A program made the position numbers and the translations under genes. The notes beneath the pieces were generated by a model that saw nothing but the letters and a program-made list of their open reading frames with translations, did not search any database and was not told the origin of the DNA. This document shows, in pieces, positions 1 through 7,269 of a DNA stretch of 35,270 nt; position 1 is the stretch's first letter; every line of letters begins with the position of its first letter. The stretch lies in assembly GCA_900541865.1 (NCBI GenBank), contig UQLO01000030.1, forward strand, positions 1-35,270. Direction: 5' to 3'. Origin of the DNA: an uncultured Porphyromonadaceae bacterium (lineage in GTDB: Bacteria; Bacteroidota; Bacteroidia; Bacteroidales; Muribaculaceae).

Positions 1-174
1 TTGTTCAGGGCGGCATTATCTCAAGACTATCTACTGGAACTATTGCTCTCGGCTAAATTTTGATGCGGTTGCCCTGGGTCTCTCTTAGGTAAATTTGGCG
101 GATTAAACTTTTTCATTTTTTTATTTACATTGTCATTTACATTTTCATTAGCTTAGTTGCCGGTTAGTTTCGGG
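1..174. other. Window edge: unassigned, ending in T-rich spacer
   Basis: No gene can be supported here. All three plus-strand frames are open at the edge and close at about 54, 63 and 88, so the C-terminus of a plus-strand gene may lie here, but none of the three short tails is recognisable. From about 105 to 152 the DNA is almost pure T/A/C with repeated TTTACATT and TCATTT units. This resembles the similar run at 925-950 and is probably spacer or terminator DNA between convergent genes. Confidence 0.4.
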
Positions 175-756
175 TTAAGGGATGAACGAGAGGAGGTGTT
201 TGAGGCCCTCGCCGGCACAGCGGTGGTCGAAGAGGTCGGAGACGATAAGGCGGTCGGCGGGGAGCATGGGCGACAATGTGCTGTAATGGCGGTCGCCGAG
301 AATCTGGTCGCACGAGGAGCAGACGGCGTAGATGCGGTCGCGCTTTGCTCGGGCCGCTTCGACGGCGTCGTATTTCAGATACTTGTCGAGTACTTCCTGA
401 GTGAGTGTGTAAGTTTGAATACCATCAATGCGTGGGCAGAAATAGCTCTGGGGCTCGTCTTTCCACCGCGCTATCTCCTCCTGAGGGCACAGGCAGGGGT
501 TGGCTATGACCACCCGGGCGTCGCCGCTGTCGCACATCAGCGCCATGAAGGCGCCGAGCGAAGTGCCGACAATCACTTCGGGCCGGTATTGGGCAATCAC
601 CTCGTTGATTATGGCGAGCGACGCATCGGGGTCGGCTGTGAGTTCGGGTGCTATCACCTTATAGCGGCCCTTGAGTATGCGGGCAAGCTGCTGCTGCTTC
701 GTGCCGTTCGATCCCGACATAAAGCCATGTATATACATCAAATATTTTTCTTCCAT
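175..756 (-). CDS. YqiA/YcfP-type alpha/beta-fold esterase
   Basis: This is a 193-residue cytoplasmic alpha/beta hydrolase of the YqiA/YcfP type. The N-terminus MEEKYLMYIHGF gives the first beta strand and the oxyanion-hole HGF (residues 10-12). The nucleophile elbow is GTSLGA (64-69, Ser66). Asp150 and His178 are plausible triad partners. Length matches the family, whose members are small esterases of unknown physiological substrate. There is no signal peptide. A TAnnTTTG box lies about 20 bases upstream of the ATG, so it is probably monocistronic. The two nearest minus-strand genes are unrelated. The family call is solid; the substrate cannot be inferred. Confidence 0.85.
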   Translation of the reverse strand: MEEKYLMYIHGFMSGSNGTKQQQLARILKGRYKVIAPELTADPDASLAIINEVIAQYRPEVIVGTSLGAFMALMCDSGDARVVIANPCLCPQEEIARWKDEPQSYFCPRIDGIQTYTLTQEVLDKYLKYDAVEAARAKRDRIYAVCSSCDQILGDRHYSTLSPMLPADRLIVSDLFDHRCAGEGLKHLLSFIP

Positions 757-774
757 AACGATTGTAACTTACCG

Positions 775-782
775 CAAAAATA
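775..782 (-). promoter_or_regulatory. -7 box upstream of the YqiA-like gene
   Basis: On the minus strand this reads TATTTTTG, a match to the Bacteroidota -7 consensus TAnnTTTG, 19 bases upstream of the ATG at 756. No clear TTG is seen at the expected -33 position, so the assignment rests on the -7 element alone. Confidence 0.4.
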
Positions 783-963
783 CGAAAAATCGGAGTGACG
801 GCGGGTAGAGACTATTACATTGAGTGTGTCTTACGGCAGCGCGCGACAGTTGTCGGCCGGCTGCCATTTGTGTCGCACCCCGGTCAATGTCCTCGCTGGA
901 GAAAACGGAGGCGAGAAGGGCCTTTCATTCTACATTTTTCATTTTCCATCTCCCCGGAGGGTA

Positions 964-1101
964 TCAGCGGCGGCGCTTTTCGGGGTGGAAAAGGAAGTAG
1001 ACGAACATAAAGGGTAGGGAGAGGAAGATTCCGAGCTTTTTGAAGAAGGCGATGATGTCGATGGCGAGGTAGTAGAGTTCGCGCTTGAGGTCGTCGTACA
1101 T
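964..1101 (-). CDS. Candidate 45-residue membrane peptide
   Basis: A short minus-strand reading frame starts at ATG 1101 and ends in TGA at 964-966. Its N-terminus is MYDDLKRELYYLAIDIIAFF. A hydrophobic aromatic-rich stretch covers about residues 12-40 (one possible short break at KK 21-22), and it ends in a basic tail, EKRRR. That layout fits a small single-pass or hairpin inner-membrane protein. A good promoter (1230-1259) points at it with about 120 bases of leader, and there is no larger gene in the unit. I do not recognise a family. The same DNA has a longer frame (to 1190) that is Ser/Thr/Pro low complexity and looks spurious. Confidence 0.5.
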   Translation of the reverse strand: MYDDLKRELYYLAIDIIAFFKKLGIFLSLPFMFVYFLFHPEKRRR

Positions 1102-1229
1102 TGGTCAGTCGTTTTTGGGGTAGAAGATGAGGACGATGCAGGAGCCGGCATGCCGGATTGATCTATGCGCTCAATATTCCTCGCGCCCATATAAGATTAG
1201 GGCCGACGCGCAGCCCGGTGATTGAACTG

Positions 1230-1259
1230 CAAAGATAGCGGTTTTTCCCGAAACGACAA
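1230..1259 (-). promoter_or_regulatory. Promoter facing the small membrane peptide
   Basis: The minus strand has TTG (1257-1259), 19 bases, then TATCTTTG (1230-1237), a full match to the Bacteroidota sigma-ABfr promoter. It lies just after the stop of the mcrC-like gene (1266), so the downstream DNA has its own transcription start near 1224. Confidence 0.6.
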
Positions 1260-1265
1260 GCCCCC

Positions 1266-2588
1266 TCACGCCAGCCGCCCGGCAAGAAAGTCGACAGTGG
1301 CCCGCAGCTCCTCCTTCTTAAGCGGAATTCCGGCGAGGGTGACGACGGCGCGAATGTCCGAGAATGGCGAGCGAATCTGCATCTGGCGCCACACAAGCTG
1401 CGTAGCCGGGTAAACGAGCATAATGCGGCGAAAGGCACCGGGCGAAAAGGAGGAATATGCCAGGCATTGATGAAGGTCGTGGCGAAAGGCATCCTTGAGG
1501 TCGTCGGAGGCAGTGCCGAGATTGAGCATATGGCTCTTGTATTTGGCGTCGATTACTGTTTCAGTCCCATCGCGACGATAGACGATGTCGGGTTCGAGAT
1601 AGGCCAAGGCCCAAGCCGGGCGCGTTCCGCGGGCTTCGATGCTATATCGTGCGTTCGAGGTAACTGAACCACCTTGTTGCGAGGCGACAGTTTTCACCAG
1701 GAATTGCACGTAGCGCTCGAAAAGCTGAGCATAGTCGAGACGCCATGCCACTTGGCGGTCGGTCTTACCGGAGAGCACATTGGCTGCGATGCGCTTCAAA
1801 TCCTTTATTACTGCCGGGTCGGAGGCATGGACCGAAATCGAGGAAGAAGCAAGTTGTGGGTGGTTTTGCAGATACTGGCGGAGGACGTCGAGGCGTCTGC
1901 TATAATGGGCGCGAACCGAGCGTGGCGTGGTGTGACGTCCGATGACGGAGGCGGCATAGTCGGCCACTGCGCAGAGCATACGCCACTCACGGTGATCGGT
2001 GTTCAAGATATTATGCTTGTTGGGGAACTGCAGCGCGGAATGAGGCGACAAAGAACATCGGCGAGCATACTCAGTCCAAATGGTGGAGCTACGCGGCATG
2101 CGTTCAATTTCTTTCACGTTGTCGAACTTGTGCCACCCGGCCTTACGTGCCTCCAGAAACTTATCGACATACTTGCAGCACTCTAGAAAAAGCGGAGCCC
2201 CGAGGTCGACGGAGTCGGTGATAGTGTAGTTCGGCTCAAAGACGATGTCGACATCATCGACCACATATTGCAGAATCTCGTTATCCTCGCCATATCGCCC
2301 CTCGACGACCAAAGTTCCGCCTTTTTTGCCCGAAATAGGCGAAAAGAGAGGCACCACTCCGATGAAGTTGCTCGAAGCAAGCTTGACACCCTGCCGACCG
2401 CCCTCCTCCATCGCTTCGGCTCGAATTCCAAGAAAGGCGAAGGAGGCTCGGTTGGCCGATATGAATCGTCGCACCGGCGCATCGGGATAGCGCTTGTCGG
2501 CCCCGTACCACAACGGCTTCTTGTTGTCGAAGGGTATGAAAACGCTGTCGAGCGTTTTGAGCCTGAGCATGCAGGGCGCAATTTTCAT
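1266..2588 (-). CDS. mcrC: McrC-like PD-(D/E)XK nuclease subunit
   Basis: This is the likely nuclease subunit of a McrBC-type, modification-dependent (type IV) restriction system. The protein is 440 residues from the ATG at 2588; a GTG one codon upstream is also possible. The C-terminal third carries the nuclease signature EPDIV, about ten residues, then VIDAKYK (roughly 333-352), giving the acidic and lysine residues of a PD-(D/E)XK site. The N-terminal two thirds would be the McrC domain that contacts and stimulates the McrB ring. The start overlaps the stop of the McrB-like gene as TGATG, so the two are translationally coupled. In known systems McrC alone is inactive and cuts DNA only with McrB. 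Family assignment is by motif plus partner gene; target modification is unknown. Confidence 0.85.
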   Translation of the reverse strand: MKIAPCMLRLKTLDSVFIPFDNKKPLWYGADKRYPDAPVRRFISANRASFAFLGIRAEAMEEGGRQGVKLASSNFIGVVPLFSPISGKKGGTLVVEGRYGEDNEILQYVVDDVDIVFEPNYTITDSVDLGAPLFLECCKYVDKFLEARKAGWHKFDNVKEIERMPRSSTIWTEYARRCSLSPHSALQFPNKHNILNTDHREWRMLCAVADYAASVIGRHTTPRSVRAHYSRRLDVLRQYLQNHPQLASSSISVHASDPAVIKDLKRIAANVLSGKTDRQVAWRLDYAQLFERYVQFLVKTVASQQGGSVTSNARYSIEARGTRPAWALAYLEPDIVYRRDGTETVIDAKYKSHMLNLGTASDDLKDAFRHDLHQCLAYSSFSPGAFRRIMLVYPATQLVWRQMQIRSPFSDIRAVVTLAGIPLKKEELRATVDFLAGRLA

Positions 2589-4039
2589 CACTCGAACAGC
2601 GGTAAACCTGTCAAGTCATAGAAAAGTTGCGCAAACTCGTCGGCAGCTTTTGTCAGGAAGCCTTCCTGAAGATATTCGCGAATCAGAGGCATTAATTCAT
2701 AGCGGATTTTGCGTTCCAATTCGGGACGAGTTTGGTAAATGAAATACGACTGGCCGGGCTGTAGGTCGAGCTCGGAACTGGGGGCGTATTTGCTGAAGAT
2801 GTGGCTGAAGCGGTTGAAATTATCTTCGTCGAAGTTGAGGTCGCCGAGTTCGTCGGGCGCCGGCACTTGAGGTCGGAGTGTGTACCATGCAAAACGGCGT
2901 CGGAGGGCGAAGTCGACCACGGCCAGACTGTGGTCTGCGGTGTTCATCGTGGCCACAACATGAAGATTGCGCGGGAGGCCATCGATTTCAACCTCGCCAC
3001 CGGGAGTTGAGGCATCGGGTATACGGATGGTAGCTTTGCTTCCAGCGCGTTTGGGCTCAAAGAGGAAGAAAGCGGGTCCAAGAACATTGGGCAGATTGGC
3101 TCGGTTTATCTCGTCGATTACCAGAAGTACGCGTCCTTCGGGATTCCTGCGTGCAGCTTTGATGGCTCTGACCAGAGCACCATCCTTCATTTCAAACTGA
3201 GGACCGGCGCCTGCGGTGAGTTTGGGGGAAAGACCGCTCACAAAGTCGGCGTAGGATGTTTCGGCGTGGAACTGAATAAACTCCGTAGCGTCGTAATCGT
3301 CCATCAACCGGAGAGCCATGCGTGTTTTGCCGGTGCCGGGCGCACCTTGCAGAACCACATAGCGGCGCTCATTGAGTAGAGACTTCACTTCGACAAGATC
3401 GTCGGTTGTGGAAGCCAACGACGACGGCACTTTCAGAGCAGCCTCAATGGCTTTTTTCTCCTTGGCATTGGAGTTCCAGCCTCGGAATGCAGCATAGGCC
3501 GCCAACCAGCGGATTACGGTCGACATAGCATCGGGCTTGCTGAAGTCGACTATGGTGCAAGCCATCACCTCCTTGGCATATTTCTCCTTTACATCGCTGT
3601 TGGCGAATAACTCATCTTCATCGAGAGCGCTGATGAGGCTTGTTAGCGGAGTCTCGTTGTCGGTGAAATCCGTTTTGCAGTATATGCCGGCGCCGGTTTT
3701 GGCTAAAGCCATAAACTGCCGGCGCAAGCCCGGGAGTTCGGCGTGGGGATAGTCGTTTTTAAACCCTTCGGTGCCCAACACGAGACCTACAATGGCCTTG
3801 CGGACATCGTCCTTGGTACCGGCTGGAAAAACGACATAGGAGAAATCGCCGTAGACGCCCGCCGTAGGTTCATCGGTATTGATTATGGCGATGAAAGCGC
3901 TGCCATCGGCCATCGAGGAGCCTCCGACGGCGTTGCGGGTAGTGGCATTTTTCTTCTTGCGGGGAACACCGGCGTTTTCCTGCATACCGAACGACTCGGC
4001 GGCAGATTTAATGGCATCGAACAACTCACTTGCCGTCAT
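2588..4039 (-). CDS. mcrB: McrB-like AAA+ NTPase, restriction subunit
   Basis: The 483-residue protein has a McrB-type AAA+ motor in its C-terminal half. Walker A is GAPGTGKT (232-239), Walker B is VLLVIDEINRAN (304-315), the McrB hallmark MNTADHS is at 365-371, and the arginine-rich LRRRF at 379-383 fits a finger or sensor. McrB-family motors use GTP and form hexamers that drive translocation. The first 190 residues hold a different domain including GDFSYVVFP, VLGTEGFKNDYPHAELPGLR and GIYCKTDF. In McrB proteins this position holds the modified-base reader, so it probably sets specificity. Its start overlaps the regulator stop by ATGA and its end overlaps mcrC. It appears intact, with every core motif present. 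Confidence 0.88.
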   Translation of the reverse strand: MTASELFDAIKSAAESFGMQENAGVPRKKKNATTRNAVGGSSMADGSAFIAIINTDEPTAGVYGDFSYVVFPAGTKDDVRKAIVGLVLGTEGFKNDYPHAELPGLRRQFMALAKTGAGIYCKTDFTDNETPLTSLISALDEDELFANSDVKEKYAKEVMACTIVDFSKPDAMSTVIRWLAAYAAFRGWNSNAKEKKAIEAALKVPSSLASTTDDLVEVKSLLNERRYVVLQGAPGTGKTRMALRLMDDYDATEFIQFHAETSYADFVSGLSPKLTAGAGPQFEMKDGALVRAIKAARRNPEGRVLLVIDEINRANLPNVLGPAFFLFEPKRAGSKATIRIPDASTPGGEVEIDGLPRNLHVVATMNTADHSLAVVDFALRRRFAWYTLRPQVPAPDELGDLNFDEDNFNRFSHIFSKYAPSSELDLQPGQSYFIYQTRPELERKIRYELMPLIREYLQEGFLTKAADEFAQLFYDLTGLPLFE

Positions 4040-4545
4040 AGCGTCAAATCATAGAGTATTATCGGAGCCGACCCGCCCATATAGGGAAGCGCACGCTCCG
4101 TGTTGTAGCTGATAAATTCGCGGGCTTCTTCGTCGCTCATTCCATGGTGCACCATCAAGTGGAGCACCATATCTGAGAAGCGATATACAACGCGTCCGTC
4201 GGCAGTGACACCGACAACGGCGTCGGCATAATCCGGATTTTCGAACACGATGCTCTCGGAGAAGTCCATTTCGACCAGCGCCTCCTTAACCTTATCGAGG
4301 GCCGAGGGGTACGCATCAATCCTGTCGGCCGCGCAGAGCAGTTCGGCGGCAGAGAGCCCCAGTGCACCGGCTATCTTCTCGAGTATATCGAGGGAGACAT
4401 TGCGCTTGCCGGTCTCGATGTCGCTCATATAGCGGCGGTCGATACCTGCCGAGAGGGCGAACTGCTCCTGCGTAAGCCCGCGCCGGCGGCGCATAGCGAC
4501 CAACGCAGAGGCTAATATCTGGCGGATTGACGGTAAAGCTGACAT
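4036..4545 (-). CDS. XRE-type HTH regulator heading the mcrBC-like operon
   Basis: This 169-residue protein has an N-terminal XRE/Cro-CI helix-turn-helix (about 12-70, with GLTQEQFALSAGIDRRYMSDIE). A separate C-terminal module (about 98-165) contains VVGVTADGRVVYRF and RALPYMGGSAPIIL. From memory, that module resembles small uncharacterised standalone proteins. The HTH suggests it controls its own operon, the classic arrangement for restriction genes. Its stop overlaps the McrB-like start by four bases. The -7 box ends only four bases before the ATG, implying a leaderless transcript. An alternative start at Met18 would clip the first helix and is less likely. Confidence 0.82.
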   Translation of the reverse strand: MSALPSIRQILASALVAMRRRRGLTQEQFALSAGIDRRYMSDIETGKRNVSLDILEKIAGALGLSAAELLCAADRIDAYPSALDKVKEALVEMDFSESIVFENPDYADAVVGVTADGRVVYRFSDMVLHLMVHHGMSDEEAREFISYNTERALPYMGGSAPIILYDLTL

Positions 4546-4549
4546 TTGG

Positions 4550-4580
4550 CAAAATTATCAAATACCTCCGGGGCACACAA
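4550..4580 (-). promoter_or_regulatory. Promoter of the HTH-mcrB-mcrC operon, likely leaderless
   Basis: The minus strand has TTG (4578-4580), 20 bases, then TAATTTTG (4550-4557), a full consensus match. The ATG of the regulator starts at 4545. Transcription would therefore begin at or within one or two bases of the start codon, leaving no 5' leader. Confidence 0.65.
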
Positions 4581-4613
4581 CGGCCGATAGTGCACAACGA
4601 CAGTGGGCAACAA

Positions 4614-4650
4614 GAAAAACGGGGATGCGCCTGCGGAAGGCGCATCCCCG
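4614..4650 (-). terminator. Intrinsic terminator of the decarboxylase operon
   Basis: A perfect 12-bp stem (4620-4631 with 4639-4650, seven-base loop) is followed on the minus strand by GTTTTTC. It sits 24 bases past the stop of the beta-subunit gene and separates that operon from the restriction operon. Confidence 0.85.
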
Positions 4651-4673
4651 TAGGGTATTTGAGGGCAGGCGGC

Positions 4674-5831
4674 TTAGGCGAGGAAGCCCAGCAGGACGCC
4701 GGCGGCTACTGCAGAACCGATTACGCCGGCAACGTTGGGGCCCATGGCGTGCATGAGCAGGTAGTTGGAGGGGTCGTATTCGAGTCCGAGGTTGTTGGAG
4801 ATTCGGGCGCTCATCGGGACTGCGGAAACGCCGGCATTGCCGATGAGGGGGTTGATTTTCTTGTCCTTGGGGAGGATGAGGTTGAAGATTTTCACGAAGA
4901 TCACACCGCTGGAGGAAGCGATGATGAAGGCCATGAAGCCAAGGAAGAAAATGAAGATGGTCTGCGGGGTGAGGAACTGCGAGGCCTGTGTGGATGCGCC
5001 TACGGTCATACCGAGCAGGATGGTGACGATGTCGGTCAGGGCGTTTGAGGCGGTCTTTGCCAGGCGGGAGGTTACGCCGCACTCACGGAGGAGGTTGCCG
5101 AAGAAGAGCATGCCGAGCAGGGGGAGGCCCGAGGGCACCACGAAGCATGTCAGAAGCATACCCACGATGGGGAAGATGATTTTCTCGTTCTGGCTGACGG
5201 CGCGGGCGGGTTTCATCTTGATGAGTCGCTCCTTCTTGGTGGTGAACAGACGCATCAGCGGGGGCTGAATCACGGGCACCAGGGCCATGTAGGAGTAGGC
5301 CGACACGGCGATAGCACCCATGAGGTTGGGGGCGAGCTTCGACGACAGGAAGATGGCGGTGGGGCCGTCGGCGCCGCCGATGATGGCGATGGCACCGGCC
5401 TGGTCAGGAGTGAAGCCCAGCAGCAGAGCCACCATATAAGCGCCGAAGATGCCGAACTGGGCGGCAGCGCCGATGAGCATCAGCTTGGGATTGGCAATCA
5501 GGGCCGAGAAGTCGGTCATTGCGCCGATTCCAAGGAAGATGAGCGGCGGGTACCAGCCGGCGCTGACACCGTTGTACAGAATATTGAGCACCGAACCCTG
5601 CTCGTAGATGCCTACTTCGAGGCCGGCGTCGGGGTTGAAGGGAATGTTGCCGATGAGCATGCCGAAGCCGATGGGCACCAGCAGCATAGGCTCGAAGTTC
5701 TTTTTGATGGCCAGCCAGATGAAGAAGAGGCCGACCAGGAGCATCACGAAGTTGCCGAACTGAGCGTTGGCAAAGCCTGTGAGCTTCCAGAACTCCTCGA
5801 GGTTAGTCAATAGAAACTCTCCGAAATCCAT
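4674..5831 (-). CDS. mmdB: Na+-translocating decarboxylase beta subunit (MmdB/OadB type)
   Basis: The 385-residue polytopic membrane protein belongs to the OadB/MmdB/GcdB family. It decarboxylates the carboxybiotin handed over by the carrier subunit and couples this to Na+ export. Family signatures are visible: IGGADGPTAIFLSSKLAPNL in the middle (about 150-170, with the key Asp), NAGVSAVPMSARISN, and a C-terminal MHAMGPNVAGVIGSAVAAG. Length is typical. It is the last gene of the epimerase-mmdA-oadG-carrier-mmdB operon, 21 bases after the carrier gene, and a strong terminator follows. The epimerase at the head of the operon argues for methylmalonyl-CoA rather than oxaloacetate as substrate. 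Confidence 0.93.
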   Translation of the reverse strand: MDFGEFLLTNLEEFWKLTGFANAQFGNFVMLLVGLFFIWLAIKKNFEPMLLVPIGFGMLIGNIPFNPDAGLEVGIYEQGSVLNILYNGVSAGWYPPLIFLGIGAMTDFSALIANPKLMLIGAAAQFGIFGAYMVALLLGFTPDQAGAIAIIGGADGPTAIFLSSKLAPNLMGAIAVSAYSYMALVPVIQPPLMRLFTTKKERLIKMKPARAVSQNEKIIFPIVGMLLTCFVVPSGLPLLGMLFFGNLLRECGVTSRLAKTASNALTDIVTILLGMTVGASTQASQFLTPQTIFIFFLGFMAFIIASSSGVIFVKIFNLILPKDKKINPLIGNAGVSAVPMSARISNNLGLEYDPSNYLLMHAMGPNVAGVIGSAVAAGVLLGFLA

Positions 5832-5852
5832 AATTCACAGTACTTTCGGGGG

Positions 5853-6290
5853 TTATTCTATAGTGAGCAGAGGAGCGCCTTCGAGCACGGAGTCGCCGGC
5901 GGCGACAGCGATGGAAGCCACGCGGCCGTCGCGACCGGCATGGATAGCATTTTCCATCTTCATGGCCTCGAGGAGAACCACGGTGTCGGAAGCCTTGACG
6001 GTGTCGCCGACCTTAACCTGGACGGAGAGAACCACACCGGGCAGCGGAGCTACCACAGCGCCGCCTTTGCCGCCGGCGGAGGGCTTGGCGATGACTTTCT
6101 CGCCGCTGGTGGTGCGGGGAGCTGCGGAGGGCTTGGGAGCGGCCACTTTGACGGGAGCGGTCTTGGTGCCTTCGAGCTCCACTTTGTAGGGCACGCCGTT
6201 GACTTCTACCTGGGCGATGTTGTTGTCGTCGACATCGCCTACGGCAACTTTGTATACGTTGCCGTTTATCTTGTATTTATATTCTTTCAT
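5853..6290 (-). CDS. mmdC: Biotin carrier subunit of the decarboxylase (MmdC type)
   Basis: The 145-residue protein is a biotinyl-domain carrier. The C-terminal 75 residues form the biotinyl/lipoyl fold with the attachment motif EAMKMEN, where Lys111 is the expected biotinylated residue. A Pro/Ala/Lys-rich linker (about 45-75) gives the swinging-arm flexibility usual in these carriers. The N-terminal 40 residues (EYKYKINGNVYKVAV) form the small beta domain typical of the decarboxylase carriers. It would shuttle the carboxyl group from MmdA in the cytoplasm to MmdB in the membrane. It lies between the OadG-like and mmdB genes on short spacers. Confidence 0.92.
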   Translation of the reverse strand: MKEYKYKINGNVYKVAVGDVDDNNIAQVEVNGVPYKVELEGTKTAPVKVAAPKPSAAPRTTSGEKVIAKPSAGGKGGAVVAPLPGVVLSVQVKVGDTVKASDTVVLLEAMKMENAIHAGRDGRVASIAVAAGDSVLEGAPLLTIE

Positions 6291-6311
6291 GGAATTTTTA
6301 GCTGTGATGTA

Positions 6312-7265
6312 TTAACGCTGGGAGTGATGTTCGGGAACCACACGCAGGCCGTAGATTTTCGACGACCAGGGGGAGTAGGCGCGCTTCACCTTGTTGATGG
6401 TGAGCACGGTCGACTCGGTGTCGTGTGCGTTGAAGTGTTCGTGGATAGCCATAGCGATTGCGGCAATTTCCTCACCGGAGTCGTGCATGGTGGCGCGAGC
6501 TTCCTCGGAGCCCTTCTCGATGCCCTGAGCGCGGCGCTTGTTCATGCGGCCAACTGCAGCACCGATTTTACCGATGCCGTAGAAGCACAGACAGAGCACA
6601 AGCAGAGCGGAGAAAACGATGCCCATTGCCATGATGGTCATGGCGAAGCCGTTTTCGTCGCTGGAGGCAAAGAGAGCAATCTTGGGATTGCGGTCTTTGA
6701 TCACGTTGGCGCTGGAGGGGGTGATGTAGAGGGCGCCCTCGCCGTTACGGATTTCCCAGGCCTGGGGCACCTCGGCGGTCGGGCCGACGCCGTCGGCCTT
6801 GCGGGCATAGGTCTGGTCAGCGCCAAGAGCTGCGGGCACGGTAACGACGTCGATAACGTCGCCGTTGGTGTCGAGCAGGTAGATGGTGTTGTCCTGACCG
6901 GGATTGAGGGTGAAGTTGGTGTGGAAGGTGCCTTTATTGGGCTGGCCGTCGGCAAAGAACACCACATGCTGGCGTTTGGGGATGCGAGTGTTGACATCCC
7001 CCAGCGGAATGGAGTACCACAGGTTGTTTGCTCGGGCGGTGGCGCTGGTATCGGTAGCCAGATACATGGTGGAGATTTCGAGCGGGGCGAAGTTGCCGTT
7101 GAAGAGCTCGATCCAGGCATGGTGTTCGCCGTAGTCGTCGACGATGCTTGTCTGATTCTCCACCATCACCTCGTTGAGTTTCAAGGCCTGGCGCGACTGG
7201 GCGGCCAGGGAGGGCGCGCCGAGGGCTGCCAGAGCCACTAAAGCGATGGATAAGTATTTGCGCAT
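6312..7265 (-). CDS. OadG-family gamma subunit fused to a lamin-tail domain
   Basis: The 317-residue protein takes the place of the small gamma (OadG/MmdD) subunit that holds the pump together, but it is about three times longer. It has a signal peptide (1-22, ending ALAAQS). A lamin-tail-like domain follows at about 26-175 (LKLNEVMVEN, GEHHAWIELFNG and NTIYLLDTNGDVID are typical). Next comes one TM helix (about 207-233), then a charged cytoplasmic tail. The lamin-tail part would thus sit in the periplasm and the tail would meet the carboxyltransferase, as for classical gamma subunits. It lies between mmdA (4 bases upstream) and the carrier gene. Function as gamma subunit is inferred from position and topology; the role of the periplasmic domain is unknown. 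Confidence 0.8.
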   Translation of the reverse strand: MRKYLSIALVALAALGAPSLAAQSRQALKLNEVMVENQTSIVDDYGEHHAWIELFNGNFAPLEISTMYLATDTSATARANNLWYSIPLGDVNTRIPKRQHVVFFADGQPNKGTFHTNFTLNPGQDNTIYLLDTNGDVIDVVTVPAALGADQTYARKADGVGPTAEVPQAWEIRNGEGALYITPSSANVIKDRNPKIALFASSDENGFAMTIMAMGIVFSALLVLCLCFYGIGKIGAAVGRMNKRRAQGIEKGSEEARATMHDSGEEIAAIAMAIHEHFNAHDTESTVLTINKVKRAYSPWSSKIYGLRVVPEHHSQR

Positions 7266-7269
7266 AGCC

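Noticed and set aside
939..1190. 83-codon minus-strand frame, Ser/Thr/Pro-rich
   Set aside because: Low-complexity composition typical of a wrong frame. The 45-codon frame in the same DNA has a natural membrane-protein composition and a start after the same promoter.
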